DNA from: Candidatus Delongbacteria bacterium
Lineage (GTDB): Bacteria; UBA4055
Length of the DNA stretch: 16,835 nucleotides
Assembly: GCA_003477045.1 (NCBI GenBank)
Contig: DMTS01000041.1
Coordinates: forward strand, 5,586-22,420
Direction of reading: 5' to 3'
Shown: one piece after another, positions 1 through 8,568 of the stretch
Layout: each line of letters starts with the position of its first letter
Numbering within the stretch: the first letter of the stretch is position 1
Translations under genes and position numbers: made by a program
The notes under the pieces: model-generated
Told to the model about the DNA's origin: nothing
Database searches by the model: none
Seen by the model: only the letters and a program-made list of their open reading frames with translations

Positions 1-2
1 GA

Positions 3-50
3 TACGATCATAGAAGTATATATAAAATAGGTTTAAAAGAGATGTTTTGA
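3..50 (+). CDS. Possible 3' end of an upstream gene (partial)
   Basis: The frame starting at base 3 stays open for 15 codons (ending IGLKEMF) and stops at TGA 48-50. That stop overlaps the TTG start of the next gene in a TTGA arrangement, which is typical of translationally coupled genes and is why I read these bases as the tail of an upstream plus-strand gene. Frame 1 also ends early, at TAG 28-30, so the choice of frame is uncertain. Nothing about function can be said. Confidence 0.35.
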   Translation, partial: YDHRSIYKIGLKEMF

Positions 51-1594
51 AGAACAATACAAAAATATTGCTGCTGATCTTAATTTTAATCCTTCAAAAT
101 ACTACATTTTCCGACATTGTTCAGGAAGTCAAGAATAACAATTATGACGGTGTTAAAAAGTATATTGAGCAGGGTGCTGAATTAAATTATGTGAATGTGT
201 ATAGAACTTCGCCATTAATGATTGCTGTAATGGAAGGCCATGCTGATATTGTTAAACTGCTTTTAGAGAGCGGATCCGACCCCAACTCCGTTTCTAAAAT
301 ATACTTCGAAGGTATTGAAAGTGAGTATCCGCCTCTGGTGATCTCAGTTTTCAAAAATAACTTTGAGATCACTAAACTGCTGATTGAGAATAAAGCGGAA
401 ATTAATTATAGCGATGACTTTCCGAGTGCTCTTCTACTGGCGGTTTTAAATAAGAATATTACCATGCTTAAATTCCTACTCGAAAATGGAGCTTCCTTGG
501 ATTCTTATAATCTTGAATACCGCTTTGATTATAATAGATTCAAAAATACATACTGGGGTAATTCACTAATCGTTGTCGCAGCAAGAAACAGGGACTATGA
601 TATTTTAAATCTGCTTCTTTCAAAGGGGATCAGCATTGATTTTCGCGGCCGATCCTCGGAGTCAGCTTTAATTTATGCGGTTAAAATGGAAGATTTAAAG
701 CTGGTTAAATATATTCTTGATAAAGGTGCAGATGCAAATTATACGCGTGAATATAGGTCATCTAAATTCGTGCCGGCTTTGGGAATAGCAGTCGAAAACA
801 GATCTTATGAACTGATAAAGCTCTTACTCAATAACGGAGCTGATATAAATGTCCGGAATTATAAAAAACAAACTCCTGTTGATATTGCTTTTTTGAATTT
901 CGATCTGCATGCCCTGAACATCCTTCTTTTTCACGATATTAAAGTTACCTATTCGTACCTGTTCAGAAATTACTTTATCAGGCTGGTTTTTCTGATCTTT
1001 GTTCTGTATTTATTTTATTACAAAAGAAGAAACATATGCGAATTACTGTTGGTATCCTATCCCTACATTCCAAGAAAATCAAGTATTCTTCTTGATTCTT
1101 TTATTCTCTTGGCTTTGATCTTCATACTTGGCAAAAATGACATCAGGAGATATTTAACCTGTAAGTTTTCCGGTAAAACAGCACGAAAAGACCTTCAGTT
1201 ATACATAAAAGAAAAATCATCATGGGATACATGCACTGATTTACTATCAATATTTTTCATTCTATATATGCTTATTTTTTATTATAAAATCGTATTTGGA
1301 GGACTTACTTACAGGATCAAAGGAGATTTAACAGAGGATGTTCTGATTGTCGTTGAAGTACATTTATTGCTTACGATAGTATTATCATATCTAATGATTT
1401 TACGCAGACCGATTGCATTTTTAAGTTTTATATTATTGATACCGCTTGTTATTTTCGACATCTTTAGCCCGGTACTATTAGGCACTTTGGCTTATATTTT
1501 ATATATGTTCAGTTATATGAAATCAAATAAGTTATTGAACACTGAGCCGATTGAACGGGAAATCTTAAGTAATTCTGCAGGAGACAAAACATGA
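47..1594 (+). CDS. Ankyrin-repeat protein with C-terminal membrane segments
   Basis: 515 residues. The first 20 residues are a signal peptide or signal anchor (MKNNTK, then a Leu/Ile run). Residues about 23-300 carry eight ankyrin-type repeats, with recurrent patterns such as ADIVKLLLESGSDPN (66-80), LVKYILDKGADAN (219-231) and ELIKLLLNNGADIN (255-268). The rest is hydrophobic, with five or six predicted membrane segments near 305-325, 347-362, 397-416, 432-451, 456-476 and 477-491. Ankyrin repeats mediate protein-protein binding; if the N-terminus is a cleaved or anchoring signal, the repeats face the periplasm. The start is TTG: the only nearby ATG (42) is out of frame and stops at once, and AAAGAG lies 5 nt upstream of the TTG. 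The gene overlaps the next by 4 bp (ATGA). The specific role is unknown; ankyrin proteins occur among bacterial immunity proteins, but no toxin is visible here. Confidence 0.85.
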   Translation: MKNNTKILLLILILILQNTTFSDIVQEVKNNNYDGVKKYIEQGAELNYVNVYRTSPLMIAVMEGHADIVKLLLESGSDPNSVSKIYFEGIESEYPPLVISVFKNNFEITKLLIENKAEINYSDDFPSALLLAVLNKNITMLKFLLENGASLDSYNLEYRFDYNRFKNTYWGNSLIVVAARNRDYDILNLLLSKGISIDFRGRSSESALIYAVKMEDLKLVKYILDKGADANYTREYRSSKFVPALGIAVENRSYELIKLLLNNGADINVRNYKKQTPVDIAFLNFDLHALNILLFHDIKVTYSYLFRNYFIRLVFLIFVLYLFYYKRRNICELLLVSYPYIPRKSSILLDSFILLALIFILGKNDIRRYLTCKFSGKTARKDLQLYIKEKSSWDTCTDLLSIFFILYMLIFYYKIVFGGLTYRIKGDLTEDVLIVVEVHLLLTIVLSYLMILRRPIAFLSFILLIPLVIFDIFSPVLLGTLAYILYMFSYMKSNKLLNTEPIEREILSNSAGDKT

Positions 1595-4104
1595 AAATGA
1601 TCAGCCTTTTGATACTAGCCTGCACTATATTCTTCTTCTCATCCTGCGAAAGACCAAAGAGCTTCGAGATGAAGGACGGATTGATCTATCAGACCGGAGC
1701 ATCTGTACCTTATACAGGCAAGATCGAGTCATTTTACACTGACGGAAAGAAGAACTTCGTTAAAAATTACTCAGGCGGTAAGCTTAACGGAACTACTACA
1801 CATTGGTTCGAAAACGGGCAGAAACGAATAGAATTGAATTATAAGAATAACATCCTGGATGGCGATTGCGCCGAATGGTACGAAAATGGACAAAATAAAG
1901 ATGAATATACCATGCTTGAAGGAAACTATACCGAACGTAGGTTAGAATGGTATCAAAGCGGAAAAAGACTTGAAGAAAGTTATTATTCGCTGAAAAAGAA
2001 AAACGGTGAAAATGTTTTATGGTATGAAAACGGCAATATAAAATCCCGAAAGATATATTCTTTCGGAAAAGAGCTTTACTCAAATAACTATGATATACAT
2101 GGTAATACATATAGCGGATTTCAATGGGGTTTTGACAACGATGATATTGAGCCTGAAAAGGAACCAGTTATTGAAAAAATCAATATTAACACTGAAATTA
2201 ACGGAATATTTTCAAAAAGCATTATTGAAATAACCCTTTACAATCCGCATGATACTGACAGCCTCGAAATAGATTTTGATTTCTTTGCAAATGAAAATAC
2301 GATTATTAAAAATTTATGGCTGGACATAGATAATAAATATAAGTTAGATGAAACATTCATTAAAGCAACCGGTAGAAATATTTATAATAGAATTGTTTAT
2401 AATATCACTGAAAGGCTTGATCCTGCTTTACTGGAAAGTTACCACGAAACTGGACGGTTCAGATTGAGAGTATTTCCATTTTTGGCTAAACAATATCGGA
2501 AAGTAAAGATGGAAGTCTATTCAACGCTTGAACTTAAAAACGGATTATACGGCTGGAAGTTCATTCCTGTAAAACCTGCAGACAACAAAGATATTCCAGT
2601 TGATATTGATATAAAATATACATTACCGTCAGGCAGTATTCTGATGGATAAAAATTATAATGCACAAACACTATATCAAAGTAAAAAGGAAATAAAGGAC
2701 TTAAATTCGGCTGAATACAAGATAAAACTTCCTAATGAAATTAAAACTGTAAATATTTATAACGATAAGCATAATTTATTCTGGTTGCTATCAAAGAGCG
2801 ATTTAGATAAAAAAGTGAAAATTTCTTTTAGTGATGGTTCGTTCTCAAAAGATTTTGCCTTTTGGGAAATATTGCTTAATACCAAAAATAATAATTTAAC
2901 AATATTAGAAAAGCGATTTTCAGAATTTGACCAACCAAAAAGTATTGAAAAGTTATTCTTAAGATACTTAATTGAATACCATGATTCAGAAATATTATTT
3001 ACTTATTCCAGTTACCGTTATGATTTTTATTACAAATTTTTCGATAGATATAAAACTTTTGGGGATCGTGGATTTTACGATAACTTTAGCTGGGAAATCA
3101 ATGACAGCACATCCGAGTATTACAATTATTACACAGAAAAAATCTTACTGACTTCCAAAAAGAAGAATAATGTTCAAGAAAACATTTACTGCGGTTTTAT
3201 AGACGAGTTTATTGAATATAGCAATTCACTAAAGAACGATGAGTTTTATCAGGCAGATAAAGGATACCTGACTCGCGAAACAGTAAAATTAGTGCTTGAA
3301 AATAACGAAAAAGTGAATAGGATCAGAAAGGAAGAGTTATACAGAGAAAGCAATTCCCGGCGAATAAATAATTCAATGAGAGGTATGTCTGGCGTACCTA
3401 TAGCAATGGAAGATTCTGAGGCCATGTTTGAACAAGATCAATCGGAATACCTACACGATGATCAGGGTAAAATAGTTTTCAATAAGCCCGCAGAAACTGT
3501 TGATCCGCCACCTTTCACAGGTAAAGAAAAAGTGTACGCTGTGACTGATGTAGACCAGTTAGCGAGAGAAATTGATAGCGATTATTTACAACAGAATATA
3601 AGAAAGCATTATCCGCTAATCGCAAAACTGAAAGAAATATCAGGCAGTGTTACAGTGAAATTCGACTGCAGCAGTCAAGGCTATCCGACAAGAATGAAAA
3701 TTGTGAAGGAAGATCCTAAAGGATTGCAATTTGGAGAGGCAGCGATTACAATATTAAAAGAATTCAGATATAAACCCGCTTCTAGATATGGGGAACCAGT
3801 AGCTGTATCAATGGAAAAAGATATTAATTTCAGGATCAATAAATCAGCAAACAAATCTGCTGAGAATAAAGACGGAAAATTCATTCAGTACTATGACAGA
3901 TACTTTTCTGTAGCTAATATTGAAGGTATTGAATTGCCGTTTGAAAAAGGTTTCGAGATCAGCAAAGCAGTCAGAATCAAATATACCTCTAATGAACATT
4001 TTGAATTACTATATAACAATCAGGATATTGTCAAGTACTGCCTTGATTTCGATAATATCGCTTTGATAGTTGACGGGAAACATTATTTGATCATGGTGAA
4101 ATAG
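1591..4104 (+). CDS. Large lipoprotein: MORN-like repeats, VIT-like domain, TonB C-terminal-like domain
   Basis: 837 residues. A signal peptide ends in a lipobox with Cys19 (FSSC). Residues about 56-170 hold MORN/YwqK-like repeats (HWFENGQKRIELNY, EWYENGQ, LWYENGNIKSRK). Residues about 195-345 resemble a VIT domain: an early beta-strand with Asn-Pro (TLYNPHD), then GRNIYNRIV, LDPALLE and FRLRVFPF, the order seen in VIT proteins. I see no von Willebrand A domain with a DxSxS motif after it. Residues about 680-750 resemble the TonB C-terminal fold (SGSVTVKFDCSSQGYP, then AAITILKEFRYKPA and a basic/aromatic end). The part between (350-670) is unassigned, rich in Tyr, Lys and Asn. AGGAG lies 7 nt before the ATG, and translation is coupled to the ankyrin gene. 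By family logic this is an envelope-anchored binding or scaffold protein, perhaps contacting an outer-membrane partner. Function is inferred only from domains. Confidence 0.8.
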   Translation: MKMISLLILACTIFFFSSCERPKSFEMKDGLIYQTGASVPYTGKIESFYTDGKKNFVKNYSGGKLNGTTTHWFENGQKRIELNYKNNILDGDCAEWYENGQNKDEYTMLEGNYTERRLEWYQSGKRLEESYYSLKKKNGENVLWYENGNIKSRKIYSFGKELYSNNYDIHGNTYSGFQWGFDNDDIEPEKEPVIEKININTEINGIFSKSIIEITLYNPHDTDSLEIDFDFFANENTIIKNLWLDIDNKYKLDETFIKATGRNIYNRIVYNITERLDPALLESYHETGRFRLRVFPFLAKQYRKVKMEVYSTLELKNGLYGWKFIPVKPADNKDIPVDIDIKYTLPSGSILMDKNYNAQTLYQSKKEIKDLNSAEYKIKLPNEIKTVNIYNDKHNLFWLLSKSDLDKKVKISFSDGSFSKDFAFWEILLNTKNNNLTILEKRFSEFDQPKSIEKLFLRYLIEYHDSEILFTYSSYRYDFYYKFFDRYKTFGDRGFYDNFSWEINDSTSEYYNYYTEKILLTSKKKNNVQENIYCGFIDEFIEYSNSLKNDEFYQADKGYLTRETVKLVLENNEKVNRIRKEELYRESNSRRINNSMRGMSGVPIAMEDSEAMFEQDQSEYLHDDQGKIVFNKPAETVDPPPFTGKEKVYAVTDVDQLAREIDSDYLQQNIRKHYPLIAKLKEISGSVTVKFDCSSQGYPTRMKIVKEDPKGLQFGEAAITILKEFRYKPASRYGEPVAVSMEKDINFRINKSANKSAENKDGKFIQYYDRYFSVANIEGIELPFEKGFEISKAVRIKYTSNEHFELLYNNQDIVKYCLDFDNIALIVDGKHYLIMVK

Positions 4105-4106
4105 CT

Positions 4107-4619
4107 ATGTGGAAATGTAAAACATGCGATAAAGTAAATGATGACAAATTGGAAATTTGCTGGGGTTGCTATACGCCCAAGCGGAATAATTATATTGAGC
4201 TTGGTGATACTGATGTTACAGCTTCGTTCGGTGATTTACAAAAGGAAGAAACGAAGAGAAAAGCTCCTGAGCAATTTATAAAGTTATTGTTGATAAATAT
4301 TCCCATACTTTTATTTCTGTTAACCTGTCTAGGCTTATTAGTATATTTCAATAGCTATATTGAAGATGAGCTCCCATTTATTGTAATATTTTTATCAGTC
4401 TCCATTCTTTTCTTTTCATACTTTATATTGCTTTACAATAGAGAAAAAGTATCCTTAACATTAGGTTATATTTTTCACACTATAATTCTCCTAATAAGTA
4501 TTTGGTTTATAGTAGAAGCTTTAAAGGAGACTTATATTCTTATAGGTTTATATTGCTTCATTTTTAGCATTAAAAGCATATTTATTCTCAATAAAATGAA
4601 AAAGAATTTTATAAAATAA
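4107..4619 (+). CDS. RanBP2-type zinc-finger membrane protein
   Basis: 170 residues. The N-terminus (residues 2-21) fits W-x-C-x2-C-x3-N-x6-C-x2-C exactly: Trp2, Cys4, Cys7, Asn11, Cys18 and Cys21. That is the RanBP2-type zinc-finger signature, which in known families binds ubiquitin, RNA or protein partners. A short polar linker (about 22-57) leads to four membrane segments near 59-81, 88-110, 117-139 and 142-162, so the finger probably lies in the cytoplasm. The start is two bases after the lipoprotein stop, so the three genes very likely share a transcript. The coding sequence is very A/T-rich. I do not recognise a named family beyond the finger; a generic zinc-ribbon is the alternative reading of the four cysteines. 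Confidence 0.75.
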   Translation: MWKCKTCDKVNDDKLEICWGCYTPKRNNYIELGDTDVTASFGDLQKEETKRKAPEQFIKLLLINIPILLFLLTCLGLLVYFNSYIEDELPFIVIFLSVSILFFSYFILLYNREKVSLTLGYIFHTIILLISIWFIVEALKETYILIGLYCFIFSIKSIFILNKMKKNFIK

Positions 4620-4673
4620 CTGAAAACTCATTATAATTATTAATATATCAAACAATAATAACATTAAAGCCTA

Positions 4674-5759
4674 TCATATCCCCGCTTCTTTCTTCAGCTT
4701 TTCGACATCAAGCTCTTTTATCCATACGGGAAGATTGACCCAGACCTCGTGGTAATTGTAGCCGCCTTCCTGCATTTCTTTTAATGCTTCCTCCTTCGTC
4801 CAGCCCTGCACCGCTATGCGGTAGATCGCGCACATTGTTCCTGTCCTGTCGGCTCCGTGCTGGCAGTGAAATAACACTGGCTGTCTTTTCGGGTTTGTGA
4901 CAATTTGAAGAAATCTGACGGCTTCCTTGAATTCCGGATGCCAGGCTTTCATGTAAATATGCTCGTAAGAAATTCCGGTCGAGCCTATTTCATCTCTGTC
5001 CGAATTGAATGATCTTAAGTTTATGACCGTTTCAATTCCGAGCTGTTTTAAATTCTTCATTCCATCTTCTTCAGGCTGGGCGGAACGGTAGAGCTTATCT
5101 GTTATTTTGTGAAGATTCGGCACTCCTTCCATTTTGACAGGCTGTGCCCATTTATCCGGTCTTAGTGCAGGCTCCGCTGCATCCCTTGCTCCCGAATCGT
5201 AAATGACATTTCCCCAGTTCTTCATTTCTGAAGGCAGGATCACAAGCGGCATTTTATCTTCAGCGGTCAACCATTTTTTATATACAAAAACAGCAAGCTC
5301 GCTGCAGTACCATCTCTCTTTGTCGTTTATTCCTACGGTGCCGAGGAAATCATACTGTTTCCCGACTTTATCCAGCGCGTTTTTGACTGCTTCAGCCCTG
5401 ACGGAAGATGAAACTGCCCATTTTGGTCTGATGAGCACAAGCTGATGCGATTTGTCTATAAAATCAGTCAGGCTTGTTGTATGAATACCCTGCCCTTCTG
5501 CTTCAATGATCTGATTGTTCAGGCTGTCGTAAACTACAACATGGCTGAAATCCGTCCAAGTGGCAGTCGTAACTATCTGATCTGATATGTGATATCCGCG
5601 CGTGACCAGCCAGTCGCCGTGTTTAGCTTTTTCTTTAATGTTGTCGTAATATGATTTATTTTGGATTGAATGCGTAACAGGGTCAGCTTTCGTTATGAAA
5701 GGATCTGAAAACACAGCGAAAACTAAACATAAGATCTGGATCAGAAAATATCTCTTCAT
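4674..5759 (-). CDS. Secreted fusion: YiiX-like papain-fold hydrolase plus dual-specificity phosphatase
   Basis: 361 residues. A signal peptide covers about 1-25. Residues about 47-185 match the YiiX/NlpC-P60-like permuted papain fold: GDWLVTRG, then a candidate catalytic His73 in FSHVVVYD and a candidate nucleophile Cys152 in RWYCSELAV; relatives act as amidases or thioesterases on lipids or peptides. Residues about 212-350 are a DSP/tyrosine-phosphatase domain: LYRSAQP, ETVINLRS and the P-loop HCQHGADRTG with Cys299 and Arg305 (CX5R). The general-acid Asp is not obvious; the equivalent loop may be KAWHPEF (271-277). Both active sites look intact, so a bifunctional periplasmic or secreted enzyme is likely, though the substrate is unknown. 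AGAGGT precedes the ATG. It is the last gene of a three-gene minus-strand operon, 15 bp after the kinase gene, and it converges with the zinc-finger gene. No convincing terminator hairpin is visible in the 54-bp gap. Confidence 0.85.
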   Translation of the reverse strand: MKRYFLIQILCLVFAVFSDPFITKADPVTHSIQNKSYYDNIKEKAKHGDWLVTRGYHISDQIVTTATWTDFSHVVVYDSLNNQIIEAEGQGIHTTSLTDFIDKSHQLVLIRPKWAVSSSVRAEAVKNALDKVGKQYDFLGTVGINDKERWYCSELAVFVYKKWLTAEDKMPLVILPSEMKNWGNVIYDSGARDAAEPALRPDKWAQPVKMEGVPNLHKITDKLYRSAQPEEDGMKNLKQLGIETVINLRSFNSDRDEIGSTGISYEHIYMKAWHPEFKEAVRFLQIVTNPKRQPVLFHCQHGADRTGTMCAIYRIAVQGWTKEEALKEMQEGGYNYHEVWVNLPVWIKELDVEKLKKEAGI

Positions 5760-5774
5760 TTTAACCTCTATTTT

Positions 5775-7442
5775 TTAATACTCAAAGCTGCTTCCGCCGA
5801 TGAATTCCTTAATTATCGAAGTGTTCGAAATGTCCTCGTCAATGATCGGAAGAAAGAACGAAAGAAATTTTAGCAGTCTCATAGCTTCAGCATACTCTTT
5901 CGTATTTTCAGGAACTTCGTTTATGATCGGTTCCGCAAAATGCTTCAGCACGCTGAACTCATACAGCAGTGCCGAATTGAACATGATGTCGGCTTCCTCC
6001 TGATAAGGAAATATATTTTTCTCCTCACCTGCTCTCACGCTCGGCCACCGTTTAAGGGTTGCCAAAGCGGTGTGCCCGCGGTAATTAAAATCTCTTACGA
6101 TCCTTCTGAGCAGCCTGTTGTCGGTTGTAGGTATCCTGTTGTGCCTGTCAATTGAAATTTGAGTCAGCGCAGACACATATATTTTGAATTTCAGATTATT
6201 TTCTATAAGAAGGGTCAGATTCGGATTTAATGCGTGAATTCCTTCGACAATTATTATATTATCGCTTTCACAATTTATTCTGGGTCCCGGCAGCCTTGAA
6301 CCGGTCGTAAAATCGAATCTCGGAATTTCCACCTCTTCACCGGCGAACAGCTTCAATAAATGCTCGTTGAAAAGTTTGATGTCAATAGCCTCAATAGCCT
6401 CAAAATCGTAATCGCCCGAAGAATCTCTCGGCGTAAATTCCCTGTTCACAAAATAATCGTCCAGTGAAATTATCAGCGGCTTCAATCCCGCTACCTGCAG
6501 TTGAATGCTCAGCCTTTTTGAGAATGTAGTTTTTCCCGATGATGAAGGTCCCGAAATAAACACTAATTTGACATCTTTTTTATCGGCGATCTTATCCGCA
6601 ATGTACGCGACTTTTTTCTCATGGAGAGCTTCAGCTATCTTTATAAGGTTGCCTTCCTTCTTATCAAGTATCTGCTGGTTTAATTTACCCACATTTTCTA
6701 CACCGAGCAGCTTAACCCATCTGCTGTGCTCGTTGATCACATCGAAAAGTTTTTTCTGAGGTGTCTGCTCGACGATCCGGTCAGGCTGAGCTGTAGAAGG
6801 TATCTGAAGAAGCATCCCGTCGAAATATTCTACCAGATTGAATACATTCAGGCTTCCGGTTGATGGCGCTAAGAATCCGTAAAGGTAATTTACAATACCG
6901 TCCATCTTATAAACCGAAGTATAAATTCTTTTTCTCTGCCTCAGAATAAGCTCTTTATCATCAAGCCCCTGAGCTACGAACAGACTGATCGCTTCCTCGG
7001 TTTTAAGTTTATGCCTCGTGATGGGTATATCTTCCCTGATCACTTCCTCCATCTTAGCCTTAAGGTCAATAATGCCCTGCGGCGTCAGAATATTTTTTTC
7101 ATTCAGATCTCTGAGTTCGCAGTAGTATCCTTTTGAGATGGCATGAAGTATATATAGTTTCGTGTCAGGATATAGATCTATCACAGCTTTACACATAACA
7201 AAGATCAGCGACCTTACATAAGCGCTCAGACCGTTACTATTGGTTCTGTCGAAAAATTCAACCTCGCACTCGCTTATGACCGGGGACGAAAGCTCCTTGA
7301 GGGTATTGTTGACTATCGCGCCGATCACGGGATATTTCAGATCAGGTTTTGCAAATTCAGCCGCCTTTGATAAATGATCTCCAAGAGGCACTGAAAGTAT
7401 CTCGCCGTTGTTTAAACATTTAACCTTAATTTGTGGCACCAT
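5775..7442 (-). CDS. Nucleoside (uridine) kinase-like protein with N-terminal TGS/SAD region
   Basis: 555 residues. Residues about 1-66 look like a TGS domain and about 70-160 like the second additional domain of threonyl-tRNA synthetase (LYPDTKLY, ILTPQGI, IPITRHKLKTEEA). The ThrRS/AlaRS editing-site HxxxH is absent, so this part is probably regulatory or a binding module. From about 290 comes a uridine-kinase/phosphoribulokinase P-loop NTPase: Walker A GPSSSGKTT (298-306), LDDYF (327-331), IPRFDF (373-378), IIVEGIHALNP (397-407) and a lid-like RRIVRDFNYRG (446-455). Such fusions are annotated as nucleoside kinases, which phosphorylate uridine/cytidine or related substrates in the cytoplasm; the true substrate cannot be read from sequence. 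GGAG lies 5 nt before the ATG. It is the middle gene of the operon, with gaps of 13 bp upstream and 15 bp downstream. Confidence 0.9.
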   Translation of the reverse strand: MVPQIKVKCLNNGEILSVPLGDHLSKAAEFAKPDLKYPVIGAIVNNTLKELSSPVISECEVEFFDRTNSNGLSAYVRSLIFVMCKAVIDLYPDTKLYILHAISKGYYCELRDLNEKNILTPQGIIDLKAKMEEVIREDIPITRHKLKTEEAISLFVAQGLDDKELILRQRKRIYTSVYKMDGIVNYLYGFLAPSTGSLNVFNLVEYFDGMLLQIPSTAQPDRIVEQTPQKKLFDVINEHSRWVKLLGVENVGKLNQQILDKKEGNLIKIAEALHEKKVAYIADKIADKKDVKLVFISGPSSSGKTTFSKRLSIQLQVAGLKPLIISLDDYFVNREFTPRDSSGDYDFEAIEAIDIKLFNEHLLKLFAGEEVEIPRFDFTTGSRLPGPRINCESDNIIIVEGIHALNPNLTLLIENNLKFKIYVSALTQISIDRHNRIPTTDNRLLRRIVRDFNYRGHTALATLKRWPSVRAGEEKNIFPYQEEADIMFNSALLYEFSVLKHFAEPIINEVPENTKEYAEAMRLLKFLSFFLPIIDEDISNTSIIKEFIGGSSFEY

Positions 7443-7455
7443 AAAGACTCCGCAA

Positions 7456-8505
7456 TTATTTCAGCTTGTAAATAATATCCGCCTGAAAATATGTTCTGGC
7501 TACAGATTCATCAGACAGCAGCTTGCTGTCCGCATATCTCGCATTCAAAATAATATTTTCGAATTCAATACCTGCAAAGATCCCTATAGTATGCCTGTAA
7601 ACATCTCCTATGTCAGGCATGTTCTCAGTGAAAACCGATGGAAGAAGCTGATAGTCAAGAGACAGCTTTAGATTTTTATCCAAATTATATCCGACCACAA
7701 AATTATGTTCCGAGACCCAAGGATAAGTCAGCTGAAGTCCGTCATCATCATCGTAATATTTTTCGAAATTCCTGTAAATGAATGAATAGACTGCGTAAAA
7801 ATCATTTAGCTTGTAATTGAATCCGGCCGAACCGTGGAACTTGTCAAAATAATCCTTCTCGCTTCCGTTTTCGTTATCATCGATATCAAAATCTAAAAAT
7901 ACCGGAGATACCGCCGAAATGAACATTGACGACCTTTTATTGACTTTTGCATTTATGTACATAACCGCAGAAAAACCGCCCCGTCTGAAAATATATTCTC
8001 CGCCGTTGTCGTTCTGGTTCACTTTGTATGTTGACATCAGCATGTCGAACGACAATCCCACCTGGTGTTTTTTCTGATCTGACAGTATCCCGATAGAAAT
8101 CGCGTCCCGTTTTTTAATAATTTCTTCAAACCCGTCGTTGTTTAATACGGCTTTGTATGGAGTGTAATATGCTAAGAAAGGCATAAAGTCTTTTCTGTGG
8201 TTCCAGACTATACTGAAATTTTTCAGAAGATCAATATTCTCGCTGTTGGAAACATCTCTGCCGTACATCTCCCCCTCCTGCTTTACATAAGGAGATACCG
8301 AGAACAGAAATTTTATCTTTGAATCAATGTTATCAATATCAACCGGAAGAAATCCGAAAAGAGAATTGCCGGTATATGCAGAAAGTGCCGTTACAGGCTC
8401 GTTATTAAAATTTTCATGATAGTTATAGTATGTTTTAACTCCGTCTCCGTAAAGTTCACCCGCACATATTGATATCAGTATAGATATGAGTATATTTAAT
8501 TTCAA
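7456..8505 (-). CDS. Putative outer-membrane beta-barrel protein
   Basis: 349 residues. A signal peptide covers about 1-20 (MKLNILISILISICAGELYG). The mature part alternates hydrophobic and polar residues in strands ending in aromatics, separated by acidic turn or loop segments (DIDDNENGSEKD, EKYYDDDDG), as in a barrel of roughly 12-14 strands. Late strands include HNFVVGYNLDKNLKLSLDYQ and IILNARYADS. The C-terminus is YKLK, lacking the usual terminal aromatic BAM signal. I do not recognise a named family; a porin-like transporter or structural barrel is most likely. The start is TTG at 8503-8505, chosen because AGGGGAG lies directly upstream, the signal peptide begins there, and the nearest upstream ATG is out of frame. 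It is the first gene of the minus-strand operon and faces the cyclic-nucleotide-binding gene. Confidence 0.75.
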   Translation of the reverse strand: MKLNILISILISICAGELYGDGVKTYYNYHENFNNEPVTALSAYTGNSLFGFLPVDIDNIDSKIKFLFSVSPYVKQEGEMYGRDVSNSENIDLLKNFSIVWNHRKDFMPFLAYYTPYKAVLNNDGFEEIIKKRDAISIGILSDQKKHQVGLSFDMLMSTYKVNQNDNGGEYIFRRGGFSAVMYINAKVNKRSSMFISAVSPVFLDFDIDDNENGSEKDYFDKFHGSAGFNYKLNDFYAVYSFIYRNFEKYYDDDDGLQLTYPWVSEHNFVVGYNLDKNLKLSLDYQLLPSVFTENMPDIGDVYRHTIGIFAGIEFENIILNARYADSKLLSDESVARTYFQADIIYKLK

Positions 8506-8568
8506 ACCGCTCCCCTTTTTTTAGTTTCATCTCCGATAAATTTAAACACAAAATCCGCGATATGAAAG

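Noticed and set aside
4620..4673. Terminator between the convergent genes
   Set aside because: Only very short A/T pairings are possible and there is no G/C stem with a T-run.
6380..6404. Short tandem repeat in the kinase gene (TAGCCTCAA twice)
   Set aside because: It encodes a repeated Glu-Ala-Ile at a place where uridine kinases have a similar acidic motif; an ordinary coding microrepeat.
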